A stretch of DNA of 64,000 bases, from positions 218,641-282,640 of the forward strand of contig MU266332.1 in NCBI GenBank assembly GCA_021014945.1, given 5' to 3'. A program made the translations under genes and the position numbers. This DNA is from Leucogyrophana mollusca. Lineage: Eukaryota; Basidiomycota; Agaricomycetes; Boletales. The notes under the pieces were generated by a model. It was not told where the DNA came from. It ran no database searches and saw nothing but the letters and a program-made list of their open reading frames with translations. Numbering within the stretch: position 1 is the first letter of the stretch; each line of letters starts with the position of its first letter. Shown in pieces: positions 1 to 10,827 of the stretch.

Positions 1-1303
1 TGTAGGAAGACATGGCGAGTTGTGATACGAAGGGTAGTGTGATTAGAGGACGAAACGCTGATTAATGCAGGGGCGGATAGTGATGTTTGACTTCGTCGTG
101 CAATCGCCGATACGGTCTTGTCGTGAATGTGCGCGCGAGGGACTGCGAGGATGTTACTGGTGCACAGATGGTATGAAGATGATCGCTGAAGCTAGCGGAC
201 TAAAGTGTCGAACAATGCTCAGGGCAATGCGAGGGTAGTGCTTCTTGGAGGAGGAGGTTGACCAAACAGGTCTGTGAAGAATCGGTTGGGAGGAGGTGAT
301 ACATATTATATACCATACCAGGGATTTTGAAGGAAAAGGTTGTCTATACGTGGACAAAAATGTGAGTACAAGGTAGCGACCACAATAGGCCATCGCATTG
401 TCTGTGTTTGGAAATTTTGGCGTCGTCAGAAGCGACAAGAAGCCCCGCTCCACCCCAATTTGGCCACAGGTCTCGTGAGGGCGGTAAATTCCTCAGGGGA
501 TTCCCTTTCCCAGAACAAAGGAATGGATAGATCCAGTAGACGTCGAGGACTCGCTATCAGTCCGTCCCGCACGGTCGAGGAACTCGAGGCAGAGATGAGA
601 TCATGTGAACGGTCCCTTGTTCTGTGTTGAGTAGCGGATCAGCGAGGAAGACGCACGATTTGGCAAGTCTGCAATCGACAACAAATCAACAGGGGCCATG
701 CCGTCCCACCAAGGCTCAAAACGCAGTTATCTTTGTGGCGAAGGATCCATCTTGGACGAAGGTCAGGGTTTGACATTGATGCAAAAGGAGCAATTGCTGT
801 TAAACCAACGGCGACTTGGAAGATAGCAAATCGGAGCAAGAAAGAACGATACTTTGGGTTAGTATCAGAACACAGATACAAGGTAGAGATTCAAATTGAG
901 ACATTACTGAACGTACTCTCGGTCACAAGGGCAGAGTATGTTAACCGCTGGTGCAGGGTGCACCCCGATGATGGACAGGAAGTAGGTCCACAACCAAGCC
1001 CAACGACCACTGAGATCTCGAGACCCCAAATTTACCCAGTGATATACGGGGTCCCGTTGTGGCTGTAAACCCTATCCTGAGGTTAGGTGTAAACTTTTGC
1101 GCAACCCAACTTGAACCTTCTCTAATCAAGCTCCCAAACCTCCAATCCTGGCAAGAATCCCGCCTGCCTCCTTGCTGTCTCGCCCAGCGCTACTTTATCC
1201 CCGTCCACCCCGAAGGCACTATCTACAAGGCGCCTTGTTTCTCTCTCGGGCTTGTTCCAGCCAACACATCCACCCCCGCGATCGTGATTGGGCCACCATC
1301 GCG
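1..1303. other. Left-edge region, no assignable gene
   Basis: No recognisable protein family is seen on either strand. An ATG at 523 opens a short basic/acidic reading frame (it contains SRTVEELEAEM), and a Gln/Leu-rich stretch ending with MQKEQLLLNQRRLGR reads in another frame at about 783-830. The two could be exons of one small gene, but I could not join them with good splice sites. The sequence just before 1304 (GCCACCATCGCG) is a good Kozak-like context for the RNase H1 start, so the last part of this stretch is probably its leader. Confidence 0.35.
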
Positions 1304-2732
1304 ATGCCCAAAGCCAAATCCGGATGGTACGCAGTGCGCAAGGGACATACACCTGGGGTGTACACGACATGGTACGCAGCTTATCTATGCGCGTGGTTCC
1401 GCGTCCAGATATTTTTAAAACGTAGGGATGAGTGCGAGGAACAAATAAAGGGTTTTGGAGGAGCTATATTCAAGAAGCTGGCTACAGAGGCGGACGCTCG
1501 GGCATGGATAGCAGGTGTTTCGTCGTCGTCACACAAAGTTGCAAGCAAAGTTTCAAGCCCACCAATCACCAGCCCTTCGATAAGCAGCCGCACTGTGTCA
1601 TCATCTACGACTGCTAGTTATAAGACGGCGGTATCTTGCCAAGAAGAGCCGGTGCCAGAGGACGAACAAGGCTGCATCGTTGTATACTGTGACGGCGCAT
1701 GTAAGGGTAATGGAAAAGCAGGGTCTGTTGCGGGAGTAGGTGTGTGGTGGGGAGTTGGTGATCCAAGGTGAGGAGCCTTTTGAGGCATACCTGTCTATGT
1801 TTCATGGGTGCGATAGAAACCTTGCGGAGCGATGCCCAGGTGATCAAACGAACAATCGTGCGGAACTCATTGTAAGTGGACACGTCGTTAGTTGTGCCTG
1901 GAAGCCATCATTTGAGATGGGATGGAACTACAGGGCATCGTTCGAGTACTAGAGACAGCACCGCCATCCACGCGTCCGCTGGTCATCAAGACCGATTCAA
2001 GGTATTCCATATCCTGTACGTCGCGCCAGCCGGTCTTCTCCATGCCTCGCCAACACCCCACCCTCATGCCTCCTGCTTTCAGGCGTCAACGAATGGATGC
2101 CAAAATGGGTCTACAACGGTTTCCGAACGGGGACAGGCGCACCGGTGAAAAACCAAGAGTTGATTAGATACCTCTCCGCGCTCATCGCCAAACGCAAGAA
2201 GGCTGGACAAGATGTCCGTCTAAAGCACGTAAGAGGTCACGTAGGGATTGCAGGAAACGAGGGTGCAGATCAACTGGCAAACATGGGTGCTATTATGCCC
2301 GCAGTCCCAGAACGGAATTGGCCAAAACTGCAGGAGAAGCTCACCGCGGTTGAGGAGGATTTGGATGTAAGAGTTCCATTTTTCTTCGTCGCCCCTTCGC
2401 CTGACTGATATCCGGAAGGCGTATGCAGAGTTTCTCCTGGACGACGATGAGTTTGCCGAATTGGCAGATCATGGCACGAATGCAAAGGACCTGGTCAAAG
2501 CCAGCTCCCAGCCACCTCCTTCCAGCCCCCCACCTGTAGCAAGCACCGATAAACACGCAGATACTGGGCCTCCTGTCGTTGACAAGAACGAGCTAGAGGT
2601 GAGTTGTGGCACTGGTTAGGAGCTGAAACCCTCGCCTGACGAATCGATAAGCAGGCCTATGCGGACTGTCTGCTTGACGACGATGAACTGGCGGAGTTGG
2701 CCAATGGAGGTCACTTCGATTCCGATTATTGA
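1304..2732 (+). CDS. RNH1: Ribonuclease H1 with N-terminal hybrid-binding domain
   Basis: Cleaves the RNA strand of RNA-DNA hybrids. Seven exons (1304-1371, 1426-1767, 1817-1871, 1934-2015, 2083-2366, 2419-2598, 2655-2732) give 362 aa. Residues 1-45 are the viroplasmin-like hybrid-binding domain (WYAVRKGHTPGVYTTW, spliced to DECEEQIKGF). After a Ser-rich linker comes the RNase H fold with all four metal ligands visible: D in YCDGACKGNG, E in TNNRAEL, D in IKTDSRY and D in GNEGADQLAN, plus the His of HVRGH. The first intron (54 nt) is a multiple of three, so an unspliced reading frame runs through it. The tail is unusual: the last two exons both start with a near-identical acidic motif (AYAEFLLDDDEFAELA and AYADCLLDDDELAELA). 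Family assignment is secure; the role of the tail is unknown. Confidence 0.93.
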
Positions 2733-3152
2733 TGAGATGATGTCGCATTCTTGAACCTCGTGGCCTCAGTGCATGTTCACTGTATTATCTTTTATCCCTC
2801 ACTCGTAGCATTACTGCAGCCAAGTATATCCTGACGGGTGTCTCGGAGCCCCTCTCGTTGAGATCGGGCTATTCCGGGTGGTGCCGGTCTAAAGCGAGGA
2901 GTTTATTAGGGACGAGATCGGAAGAGCCAGCAATGATTTGGCAGGGGATCGAGCAGCCAACCAGAGAACTCCAGTTTCACTACGTATCGTCTCCTGATCC
3001 GCGCCAGAGCCTTCGTTTCGCATTGTCCCCACGGCCACAGGCTCAGCGCCAAGCTCCTTCTTACACGTTCCAGAATAAAACCTGAATGACTCTATGCGCT
3101 AAACCATCAAGTCGTACGTCCCCGAACGAAGCTGAGGTCTTACTGAACGTCC
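2733..3152. other. Intergenic, RNase H1 to Nramp
   Basis: About 420 bp between two genes read in the same direction. It should hold the RNase H1 3' end and the transporter promoter. Only short open frames without family resemblance are present; I see no clear TATA box or repeat. Confidence 0.5.
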
Positions 3153-5351
3153 ATGTCCTTGTCGCGGGCAGAAGAGGAGCTCACTGGCAAAGACCAGCCC
3201 GGTTCCAACCCAAAAGGAACGCCCTGGGTAGTTAAACTGCACAACATCGGGTGGACAGTGTTCCACCATGCGCAAAAGCACACTGGTGTAGGCATAGTGT
3301 GCTCGGTAGCATATTTCGATCCGTATGTTCTTAGAATGATCCTATGAGGTTGTTTTTGCTCACGGAGAGAAATCAGCGGGAACTGGGGAGTCGACCTCCA
3401 AGCTGGTTCGCAGTATGGCTACAAATTGCTCTTTGTCGTCCTTCTCTCGGGCCTGTTCGCCGCTTTCCTTCAGGTAAGCATCTTTTTCTTATCTTTTGAT
3501 AAACGCTGTGTCTGACGCAATTCTACCATCCGAATCAGGTCCTGGCCAGTAGACTGGGCATCGTTACCGGACTGGGTAAGTCAACCCACCCGTGACCCCT
3601 GTACTGTAGATTTACGAGCCTGCCTTAGACCTTGCATCTCATTGTCGCCTCCTCTTTCACGACCGTCCGAATCACACTCGTCTATGGCGCTGGGCAGTGC
3701 TTTACCCACTATATGCGCTCTCAGAGATAGCCATCGTCAGCACGGACCTCGCTGAACTCTTAGGATCTGCTATCGCTCTCGTTCTGCTTTTTCCATCACT
3801 TCCTTTGTGGGCGGGAGTCTTGTTGACCGCCTCGGACGTCCTTCTCATCTTGGCTCTTGGCAATCCTCTAAGAGGAAGGCCGGTCAGATTATTCGAGCTG
3901 ATCATTGCGGCACTGGTAAGAAACCATTTCGTTGCGAAACGTAGCATCTGACAATCGCCCCACTCCAACAGGTCCTGGCGGTTTTGATATGCATGGCTAT
4001 CATTATTGCGAAGATCGATGTTAACTGGGGTAGCGCTTTTGACGGCTTCGTACCTTCCAAGGCAATCTTTGCCAACGGAGCGCTTTACACTTGTAAGCCC
4101 GCCTTTGTCTCGCATATATGATGCAGCAAACTGATAGGTAGTTTTGTATAGCTGTTGGTATACTTGGTGCAACCGTTATGCCTCACAGCCTCTTCCTAGG
4201 CTCACATCTAGCAACTCAAGACCGATTATCGAGTGAGCCACTGAAGAAAGTTTCCACCTTTTCCAGCAGTTCCTTCTTCCATGGCGATGTCAACCCACTG
4301 GAATCAAGATACACTCGAATACGACGTACACTGAAGTCTTTCTGGGAGTCTCTTTTCCGCGTCGAGCGTTCCGACGACACTCGGTGCTCTGTAGCCCATC
4401 ATTCAGACAGAGATAATAGCTCGTTGACGTTCGTCAGGGCACATCTGTATCACGGTATGGTAGATGTCGTAGTCAGCTTGCTTGGGTTTGCCGTGATCAT
4501 CAACGCCATGTGAGTTTTTCGGTTTTTCGGTATACAGCTGGGAACAATAGTTGACAGCTTCATCAAAGGATTTTGATTCTTGCTAGCGCAGTTTTCTACT
4601 ACGGCTCTTCCGGAGGTCATGGATCCGAATCTCCTGCAAGTTTGTTTGACGCGCATACACTCATCAGCGATATCATCGGAAAGCGTAAGTTTCCTCAGAT
4701 GTCTCGCATCATCTAACTCATTTCCGGGCGCCGTAGCTGCCGCTTTACTATTCGCCCTGGCGTTACTGGCTTCGGGCCAGAGCGCGTCCATCGTAGCGAC
4801 TGTCGCAGGTCAGAGTGTCTCAGAGGGGTTCCTGCGCTGGAAAGTCTCAGTAAGTACACGCATAGCATCCTCTCACAAACTCGTCTCATCACACACCTCT
4901 CCAGCCCGTCATTCGCCGGCTAATAACTCGACTCATCGGTCTCATTCCTTCCATGGTCGTCGCCATCGCCGTTGGCCCCGCCGGAATCGATACCCTGCTC
5001 GTCGCAAGTCAAGTCGTGCTGTCCATCGTACTCCCATTTATCACGTTCCCACTAATATATCTCACGTCGTCTAAACGCATCATGAGCGTTCGTACACCAA
5101 CACCCCCGACACCTTCCGCCCCAATGTCGCCCGAGGTGCCCCCTCCGCCAGGCGTAGAGCCACCAACGAATGTGGACACCAGCCCAGGTGTTGTATCTCC
5201 AATCGCGGACCCAGAAGCTGTGAGCACGGAACAATTTGTGGACTTCAGTAGTGGCAAGATCATGACCGCTATCGGATATCTGATATGGATGGTGATAGTC
5301 GTAGCGAATGTCTATGTGCTAGTTACACTAGGAATGGGAGAAGGTGGTTGA
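3153..5351 (+). CDS. Nramp-family divalent metal transporter (Smf-like)
   Basis: Proton-coupled importer of Mn2+/Fe2+-type metals, expected in plasma, endosomal or vacuolar membrane. Nine exons (3153-3322, 3377-3473, 3539-3575, 3629-3915, 3972-4092, 4152-4509, 4587-4684, 4737-4849, 4905-5351) give 575 aa. The TM1 signature SVAYFDPGNWGVDLQAG, whose DPGN ligates the metal, is built by splicing the first intron out between D-P and G. The TM6 metal-site motif is seen in ILGATVMPHSLFLGS. Further hydrophobic segments follow, with the conserved GQSASIVATVAGQ region and IGLIPSMVVAIAVGPAG. A Pro/Thr/Ser-rich loop precedes the last helix. The ATG at 3153 fits the usual short cytosolic N-terminus. Which yeast SMF paralogue it matches best cannot be told by eye. 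Convergent with the TBC gene, 266 bp apart. Confidence 0.92.
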
Positions 5352-5617
5352 TCACATCCATAATTCATGCATTTAGCTAGATACATATCGTACACATTCA
5401 CCCAATACGATCAGCCATTTGACATGGTGCATAATGCACTTGAATTGATTGCGAGCGCAGTAGTGAGTGATACAACGACGTTAATGTTGTCGCGAAAATA
5501 TATATCAAGAGTTCCAAATAACCATGCAAGAGACTGATACCAAGATGCAAACTGAATAGGTATAACACAATGAATGAAGATGCCAGGATGAGGAAAGGAC
5601 GAGACCGCGAAGCCGAA

Positions 5618-7881
5618 CTATAGTAGGGCATCGCCGTCCCGACCTGAAGCCACGAGTTGCCGCCAGTTCTCTCTCCACTGGTTCATGCGGGACCTCAGCT
5701 TTTTGTCCCCGAGCATGTGCTCGATCCATGAGAGGAGCGTGTTGTCATCCTCAGGCACAAAGAACGACGACAGTAGGGAGAGCATGGTCTCGAAGTTCGC
5801 CGAACTCGACGTTATGTGATCTGGAGTGAGTTGGTCAGTCTCGATATGGAAACTGGAGTAGGCTAATGTTATGACGAACCTCTGTACGTCCAGACAATAG
5901 CGACCGCAACACCCACGAAAACATCCTGTCCATCCAGGAGGTACGCATCCCATAATCGAAGCTGCGTCTGGAATGGCACCGAGTTCGCAAATAGGGTGAT
6001 ATACCACTTCGTGGCATACGATGTTGTGGAGATCATGTTCTTCTTGAATGCAGCGTACACGTCGGGCATCATGAGCTCCATGATGCGTTCCTGGACATAT
6101 ATGGCTTCCAGCAGCCCGGGAAACCCTGGGCTGAAGATCGTGTGCATGGAGTAGGCGTCGTGGAGGCGGACAAGGGAGGCGTATACACGTTCGGGCTCGA
6201 AATAACACAGTAGAGTTGCAGCTATCGGGCCCATCCCTTGGACATATCCGCAGGTTTCGCAGTGTAACGAGAAGGAATGGAGGACGTGGAAGAGCGATCG
6301 TTGGCTGCATCCAAAGTTAGTTGCGAGACCCATGTGTAGAGGGGATATGCATACCCCAAGCCATATCGCGTCCGAAACAGAATGTGACCACTGATCGTCC
6401 GTGGTACGTCCAGGTCAATCTGGACATCATAACTCGAAGGCTTCTCCAGCTCTTCGTGATACCGTTCTCCCTGCTTTACTAGTGCCTCGTGCCCTGTCTT
6501 CGAAAACCGGTTCATAAGGACTTCCCAAGCAGCACTCCTCCATCGATCAGGGATGCCTTTATAGGCTCTCCGTCGTAGTTTGTGAGTCTTGGAGGGCTTG
6601 ACCCCCCACGACTCGACGTTCCCACCCCGGTCCCGACTTCGGACCTCCAGCATCCTCCCCCATTTCGCTATCCGTTCCTCTTCTTTGGGTGCAACCGACG
6701 GTGTTGGCAGACGTTTTACTGAGACAGCATGGCTTGGGGCTGTTCTAGGGCCCGCAGACACCGGTGCTAACCGCTTGGTAAGAGGTGCAGAAGGCAACAG
6801 TACCAATCGATCGTGATTTGTGACGGCGAAAAAGCCGTAGCTGATGCAAGAAGTTAGACCCGAGACGCAGGCTCAAGACCTCAACTCACCGATCTAGGCT
6901 TGCCAGCACGTTCATCTCTTCGGCATCCAGCTCCCGTGACTTTTCCGAGGGATCCGCCAATGCTTCTTCAGCCCGCAACTCACTTGCTCTACTGGCACGC
7001 AGCCGTGCTCTCGTGCGTTCCACGCCTTCTTCCCACCCATCACCTTTCACACCGGTCGCATCCAGCTGGGCATACGTACTTCGAACGTGGAAGGCATCCA
7101 GATCTTCTCCTTCAGAAGGCACGAGAGAAGTCTTGCTTGACGGCGAACTCAGTTTGGATCGCTGCTTCGTAGGAGAAGACGATGGAGTTTGAGGGGGTAA
7201 GGGGACGGCGAGAGAAGTGGATGGTTTAGGTGGAGTGAGAATCAATGTCGGCTCAGAGACAGGCGAGTCTGTTCGTTGAATATCTGATGGAGGACGGCTG
7301 TGAGGTGGTGATGGATATGGGACGTTCTGAGAGGGTGTTTCAGGATCAGTTGAGTTGCTACAGGACGTTAGAGCACTCCGAGGCCGTGTCTGTGAGGTGG
7401 AGCCACGGGCTGGTCGTTGTGGGAGCTCCAAGGTATTTCGTCCATTGGAAGAGGTGGCATAGTTCGAAGGAGGCCGTGCATAAGATAAATGAGCTGATCC
7501 ATTGGACATGCCCGAAGTCCGTGCCAGCTCGCGAAGATTTGAGGGCTTGCTCAATGGCTTTCCGTCGGCAGAAAGATCGATGTACGTTGTATCTGGGGAT
7601 GCGGTGTATGTACTTGCAGGATTAAAAAAGGTGTTATAAGTGAAACTGTCTCCTAGAGAGAGGTCGAGCTCCTTTGATGATTTGTCCTCGAATGCCGAGG
7701 CAGACCAGCTTGCCCGAGCTTCTTCGTCGCCGTACATCGAGTAAATTGTGAATATTGTAGTCTCTGCTGAGCTGCGCTCTGGGTCTATTGACGCAAGGGT
7801 GAGGTCTGGTGTGGAGGAGGATGAATTCGAGCGACTGGACGACGGGGTTGGGAGAGCGAGAGTCGACGAAGGAGCCTCCAT
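5618..7881 (-). CDS. TBC-domain Rab GTPase-activating protein
   Basis: Stimulates GTP hydrolysis by a Rab GTPase in vesicle traffic. Four exons (7881-6890, 6840-6355, 6304-5880, 5820-5618) give 701 aa. The first half is Ser/Pro-rich and probably disordered. The TBC domain begins near GIPDRWRSAAWEVLM. Both catalytic fingers are present: the arginine in IDLDVPRTISGH (the IxxDxxR motif) and the glutamine in ETCGYVQGMGP. Later TBC blocks include LRLWDAYLLDGQDVFVGVA. The chosen start (MEAPSS) follows a pyrimidine-rich tract typical of a fungal leader. The frame stays open upstream to an in-frame ATG at 8085, which would add 68 residues with a strongly hydrophobic stretch; I treat that as leader. 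The target Rab cannot be read from sequence. Confidence 0.9.
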
Positions 7882-8711
7882 AAAATAAAAAGCGAAAAGC
7901 GCAAGACAAAGCAGAAAGCAAAGAAGAAAAAGAGCTGCAAGGAGCGTCGGATGTAAGGGAAAGGGACAAGGACAAAAGCGAGGCCCTTTGAAGGGCGGGT
8001 TTTGGATGGAGAGGCTTCTATGAACGCCACTTCGGGAAAGAGATTGTATGTAACTGCCACGGTTGCCGTGCCAGGCGCCTAACATTATCTCAGGCTTTCA
8101 TTGATAGCACGTATCACAATGTACAGCTCGGTCACTAGGAACTACAGACACAATCCAGCGCAGCTCGGCGTCTCCTGTGGAGAAGCTATGGGCCGCAGCG
8201 ACGAGCGCGGGTGCCTATGGACAGCATGTCACACTCTGTACCTACGACCTTCCCTATTCCGGGCCCGATATTACGGATGGTGACGGCCTATACAGGTCCA
8301 GTAGGCATTTGGAGGGCGAATGGACGAGTTGGAACGACAGAGGTTACGGGTATAGCGGCATGTGAACACCTTGGCGCAAGACACAGGCGAGGATCGGGCA
8401 AGACCTGCATCATCAAAAGTCAATCAAAATTAATGAGCGCATCGTGATCAGGAACATCCAACCGCCGCTGGTCGACCTATGATCGTGGGGGAAGGCTGGG
8501 GAGCCGTAAACTATTGCGGGTGACGAGCGAGGCATCTGCAAGCAAGTAGTGTTCACTCAGACGGAAATGGCTCGTCAGCCATCAAACCGCGGTGGGAACG
8601 CAAACGGAAAGTAAGTGACCTCGAGGCTGATACCCGGAGTTACCCGATATAGGCCGTGGCACCTAAGAACTCTTGTGGGGCGCGTGGTCGTTCAACATCA
8701 ACACCACGAGC
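7882..8711. other. Divergent intergenic region, TBC GAP to F-box gene
   Basis: Contains the presumed CT-rich leader of the TBC gene (about 7882-8000, read on the minus strand) and the promoter of the F-box gene. Several short open frames cross 8100-8450 (for example one ending GYGYSGM) but none resembles a known family. An ATG at 8567 followed by a good donor (AAA|GTAAGT, 8611) might be a non-coding or upstream leader exon. Joined to the first acceptor at 8652 it does not enter the F-box frame, because that frame has a stop at 8664. Confidence 0.4.
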
Positions 8712-10367
8712 ATGTCGCTTGTAAACCATCGCACGAGTCGCTGGCCCACCCCTCGAGGTCCGGAAGACCGCCAGAGCCTCGAGCTCCAGCTCGCAAAGTA
8801 CGAACAGGAAATGGCCATTCTTGAGCCACAGCTGGCTGATCTTCGCCACCGTGTCCTCGAAATCAAGTTGCGGCTCTCACATGCGCGTCTCCTACCGATG
8901 GATGTCGTTTATGAGATCCTTGACAGGTGGGCCGAAGTGGAGCCAGACGCACCGTTGATCGCGAGGTGCGTTTGTCGCCAGTGGCGCGATGCAACATCCT
9001 ACTACACCCAGGCGTGGAGAAAGATCCATATCAGCTCGTTTCGAATGCGCAAGGGTGCGTGGCATAAGGTAGCAATGTGGGTTCAGAATGCGCGACGCGC
9101 GTTGCTGGACGTCACTATCCATTGGACATCGCAAGAGCAACAACGATTGACGGGTGACGGAGTCGCATATGGCGGTGCAGATAAATGGTTGATGGAAGAC
9201 GCGGTAGAAGAAGCGTGCGAATCGTCATATTCCTGGAGAAGACTGTCGATCCGCTTCGACACCTGGCAAGTCTTAGACGGGCTGTTTGGGCTGTTTGTTT
9301 TCAACCACTCCGCGAGAGAACCCTTGGTTCGTTTGGAAGACTTGTCTATCGAGACGGTCGGGCACAACCCCTTCACCATGGAATTAGTCGAAAAGACCTG
9401 GCTGTTTGGCGTCATTCCAAATATCCGATCATTCACCTGTCTTGGCATCCGTCCTCACCCTGCACCCTTTTTCGCAAGGCTCCGAAGCCTCACCTTGGGT
9501 CGATTCCACTACGACACGGTTGCCTCCATCATTCTGCTGATCGAAGGCTGCTCCGCCTTGGAAGAGCTGTCATTGATCGAACAGCAAGTGGTACTGGATG
9601 ACGATGAGGAGCCAATCATGCTCACACATAATTCGCTGCGGCGACTCCGTATTTTGGATTACACCTACAGTGAGGGGGACCTGATTAACAATTTGCTGCC
9701 ACGGTTGGTCCTGCCGAAACTCAGCCAACTGCAGATGGGGACGTTCGGGGAGCACGGGACGTGGTATGCCAACGAAAATGCGGATGCTACCGAGCCCGGG
9801 TCTACCATAACCGGGGACACCGTTCTTGATTTCATCAAGCGTTCGAATCCGCCACTGGAGGCGCTACAGCTTGTCGGAATACCGATGAGCGATGTCCAAC
9901 TCTTCGAGTGCCTGTTTCGCATGCATCGTTTGAGACAGCTGGAGATAAAGGCGTCCAGCGTTGGCGCGGATGTGTTCTGGGCCTTGGTGCTGGTAGACCC
10001 GGCCCCCGGCCAAGTTGCGGGTATCCTTTGCCCTAAGCTCGAATGCCTCCACCTTGTGGGGTGCCACGAAGCACCGGGAGACGCGATCCTCGCGCTAGCG
10101 CAGAGTCGTAGTAGGCTCAATGGACGGTGGACGTCAAACGAGACGACGGAGGAGCATAGGATGCGGGGTACACGTCCTCTGAGGACTTTGCACGTCCACG
10201 CGTGTCCCAAGGTCGACGGGTACGCGAGGAGTATCGATGCCGCCTTGCCAAATGGAGGGTTCATATTCACCGAGAGCGAAGCCATCGTATTCACTGGTAG
10301 TCCTAAGAGATATCGCCTTTCTGTCGTTCCACCGGAGTGGGACGAGATGTTGGCTGGGCAAAAATGA
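8712..10367 (+). CDS. F-box-like protein with LRR-type repeats
   Basis: Probable substrate adaptor of an SCF ubiquitin ligase, or a decayed relative; such genes form large families in Agaricomycetes. It is a single exon of 551 aa. An N-terminal coiled coil (LQLAKYEQEMAILEPQLADL) leads directly into the F-box (LLPMDVVYEILDRW ... ARCVCRQWRDAT), followed by the usual W-R-K-I-H-I segment. The rest has spaced leucine-rich segments (LRSLTLGRF, LEELSLIE, LRRLRILDY, LRQLEIKA, LECLHLVG) as in LRR F-box proteins. The frame is open from 8673, but no ATG occurs before 8712, which has A at -3. The substrate is unknown. Confidence 0.8.
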   Translation: MSLVNHRTSRWPTPRGPEDRQSLELQLAKYEQEMAILEPQLADLRHRVLEIKLRLSHARLLPMDVVYEILDRWAEVEPDAPLIARCVCRQWRDATSYYTQAWRKIHISSFRMRKGAWHKVAMWVQNARRALLDVTIHWTSQEQQRLTGDGVAYGGADKWLMEDAVEEACESSYSWRRLSIRFDTWQVLDGLFGLFVFNHSAREPLVRLEDLSIETVGHNPFTMELVEKTWLFGVIPNIRSFTCLGIRPHPAPFFARLRSLTLGRFHYDTVASIILLIEGCSALEELSLIEQQVVLDDDEEPIMLTHNSLRRLRILDYTYSEGDLINNLLPRLVLPKLSQLQMGTFGEHGTWYANENADATEPGSTITGDTVLDFIKRSNPPLEALQLVGIPMSDVQLFECLFRMHRLRQLEIKASSVGADVFWALVLVDPAPGQVAGILCPKLECLHLVGCHEAPGDAILALAQSRSRLNGRWTSNETTEEHRMRGTRPLRTLHVHACPKVDGYARSIDAALPNGGFIFTESEAIVFTGSPKRYRLSVVPPEWDEMLAGQK

Positions 10368-10827
10368 GCGCGCGACAGACGTGTACTGACTCAGGATCAG
10401 AACTTGGACGGATCCCGGGTTGCAATCGGCCATCGCTCTGAGGTTGGAGCTATATACCTGGCTATCAGATTTATCATGTTTATATCAAGTTCAAATCTGA
10501 GCTTTACCTTCAGTGCGATATCGACCGTCAGATATACATACACCAAGCCCGCGCCGAACTAAAATTTCGAAGTCGGACAAGCGGAAAAGGTGTGACCACA
10601 ACTCGGCGCGTGACAGTGTTACTGTCACTTTAGGACCCCGGTCACTTCGATCTGGTTATAGATTGTTATGACATCCTCGGTGCGCTTGCTCCTGCTTGCG
10701 AGCACGCTTACCGCCTTGCCTCTCTCCTGCTTACCGTCGGGTTATTGTGAGAGACACACGTCGGCTGTGCGCAAGGACGAAGACCCTAGCCGTCTCGTTG
10801 CCATCTCAAACCTGAAACTCGACCACA
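10368..10827. promoter_or_regulatory. Upstream region of AP-3 delta with short ORF and palindrome
   Basis: The stretch holds a perfect inverted repeat at 10610-10628 (GTGACAGT, 3-nt spacer, ACTGTCAC). An ATG at 10668 opens a 69-codon frame that overlaps the AP-3 delta start codon in a different frame. Its first residues are hydrophobic (VRLLLLASTLTALPLSC), resembling a signal peptide. Whether this frame lies in the transcript depends on the unknown transcription start. Confidence 0.35.
10610..10628. repeat. Perfect 8-bp inverted repeat upstream of APL5
   Basis: GTGACAGT and ACTGTCAC with a GTT spacer, 200 bp before the AP-3 delta ATG. It could be a regulatory palindrome or a short hairpin in the leader. 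Confidence 0.45.

Noticed and set aside
8673..8711. Upstream extension of the F-box frame to 8673
   Set aside because: The frame opens at a TTG, not an ATG. The first ATG is at 8712, so the extension is not used as start.
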